Source: Rhodospirillales bacterium (GTDB taxonomy: Bacteria; Pseudomonadota; Alphaproteobacteria; Rhodospirillales; 2-12-FULL-67-15). From it: a DNA stretch of 32,202 bases. The stretch covers positions 1 to 32,202 of the forward strand of contig VGZQ01000035.1 of the NCBI GenBank assembly GCA_016872535.1, read 5' to 3'. The first letter of the stretch is position 1; each line of letters opens with the position of its first letter. The notes beneath the pieces are model-generated. The model made no database searches. It was given only the letters and a program-made list of their open reading frames with translations, and had not been told where the DNA came from. This document shows, in pieces, positions 31,839-32,202 of this stretch. The position numbers and the translations under genes were made by a program.

Positions 31839-32202
31839 ATGACGACGCCAGCGACAGAACCGACCGATTCGGATTTCGCCTATTGCGCCGCGCTCGCGCG
31901 TTCCGACGACCGCGACCGTTATTTGGCGGCGCAATTCGCGCCGCCGTCCGCCCGCGCGCGCGTGATCGCGCTGCTGGCGGTGAACGCCGAAATCGCGCGC
32001 GTGGCGCGGGCCGCGCGCGAGCCCTTGCTCGCCGACATGCGTCTCAAATGGTGGCGCGACGCGGTGCTCGCCGCGCTCGGCGGTGCCGCGCCGGCGCAAC
32101 CGGCGCTCGCCGCCTTCGCCCGTGCGGCGGCGGAATCGGGCTTGCGCGCCGATCGGCTCGCCGATCCGTTCGACCGCCTGATCGCCGCCCGGGTCGGCGG
32201 CC
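31839..32202 (+). CDS. Squalene/phytoene synthase-family protein, 5' part
   Basis: The first 121 residues are seen before the window ends. MTTPATEPTDSDFAYCAALARSDDRDRYLAAQFAP and then ALLAVNAEIARVARAAREPLLADMRLKWWRDAV match the start of the alphaproteobacterial squalene/phytoene synthase-like proteins related to NDUFAF6 (the MRLKWWRDAV segment is typical). The aspartate-rich motifs that would show prenyl-transfer ability are not conserved in the part seen. The gene normally follows the Mth938-like gene; here the higA remnant, terminator and urate-oxidase-N-type gene lie between them. ATG at 31839 is the first in frame, with no strong ribosome-binding site. Confidence 0.88.
   Translation, partial: MTTPATEPTDSDFAYCAALARSDDRDRYLAAQFAPPSARARVIALLAVNAEIARVARAAREPLLADMRLKWWRDAVLAALGGAAPAQPALAAFARAAAESGLRADRLADPFDRLIAARVGG

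Noticed and set aside
1-32202. tRNA, rRNA, CRISPR arrays, riboswitches, prophage genes
   Set aside because: No cloverleaf with a T-loop, no rRNA stretch, no regularly spaced direct repeats and no phage structural genes were recognised on either strand.

Overview
The window is GC-rich, densely packed DNA from an alphaproteobacterium. The main evidence is a gene order I recognise from that class: xthA / erpA / dgt-argS-SPOR-nagZ / scpA-scpB-tatA-tatB-tatC-serS-surE-pcm-LysM/M23, followed by yajC-secD-secF-Mth938-squalene/phytoene synthase-like. A Rhodospirillales-type genome is plausible, but I cannot fix the genus. No rRNA, tRNA, CRISPR array or complete mobile element was seen, and no stretch over about 220 bases lacks a gene.

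Left edge (1-7570), accessory part: the first ~127 bases look like the end of an insertion sequence (IS3-type terminus) that has cut off the front of an HD-domain gene. Next come a translationally coupled pair, a His-rich cupredoxin-like secreted protein and a polytopic membrane protein of a family often labelled fenitrothion hydrolase, and then a TauE/SafE permease. On the minus strand follow ilvD with a histidine phosphatase gene whose TTG start overlaps the ilvD stop, a MazEF-type toxin-antitoxin pair with a palindromic operator, and exonuclease III. The 220-base gap between xthA and an orphan sensor kinase holds a perfect FNR/FixK-type box.

Middle (7571-24499), conserved core: iron-sulfur assembly (ErpA), nucleotide and tRNA metabolism (Dgt, ArgS, SerS), peptidoglycan recycling and septal wall proteins (NagZ, SPOR, degenerate LytM), chromosome condensation (ScpA/ScpB), Tat export (TatABC), and survival/repair genes (SurE, Pcm). 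Genes that look inserted into this backbone are an HPP membrane protein plus a GlcG/HbpS protein before dgt, and an SDR plus a site-2 protease between nagZ and scpA. Many junctions are 1-4 base start/stop overlaps, so translational coupling is likely.

Right part (24500-32202): a secreted dienelactone-hydrolase-like enzyme; a TetR regulator with a perfect 16-base palindrome ten bases before its start; a DUF815 ATPase; yajC-secD-secF behind a clear sigma-70-type promoter; an Mth938-like gene; a headless higA antitoxin remnant; a strong bidirectional terminator; a free-standing urate-oxidase-N-type membrane protein; and the 5' part of a squalene/phytoene synthase-family gene that runs off the window.

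The most notable non-coding signal is a GC palindrome with a G-quadruplex-capable tail. Two copies lie in opposite orientation between dgt and argS, one of them ending four bases before the argS start codon. A third, 35/36 identical to that one, replaces the start of the higA remnant.
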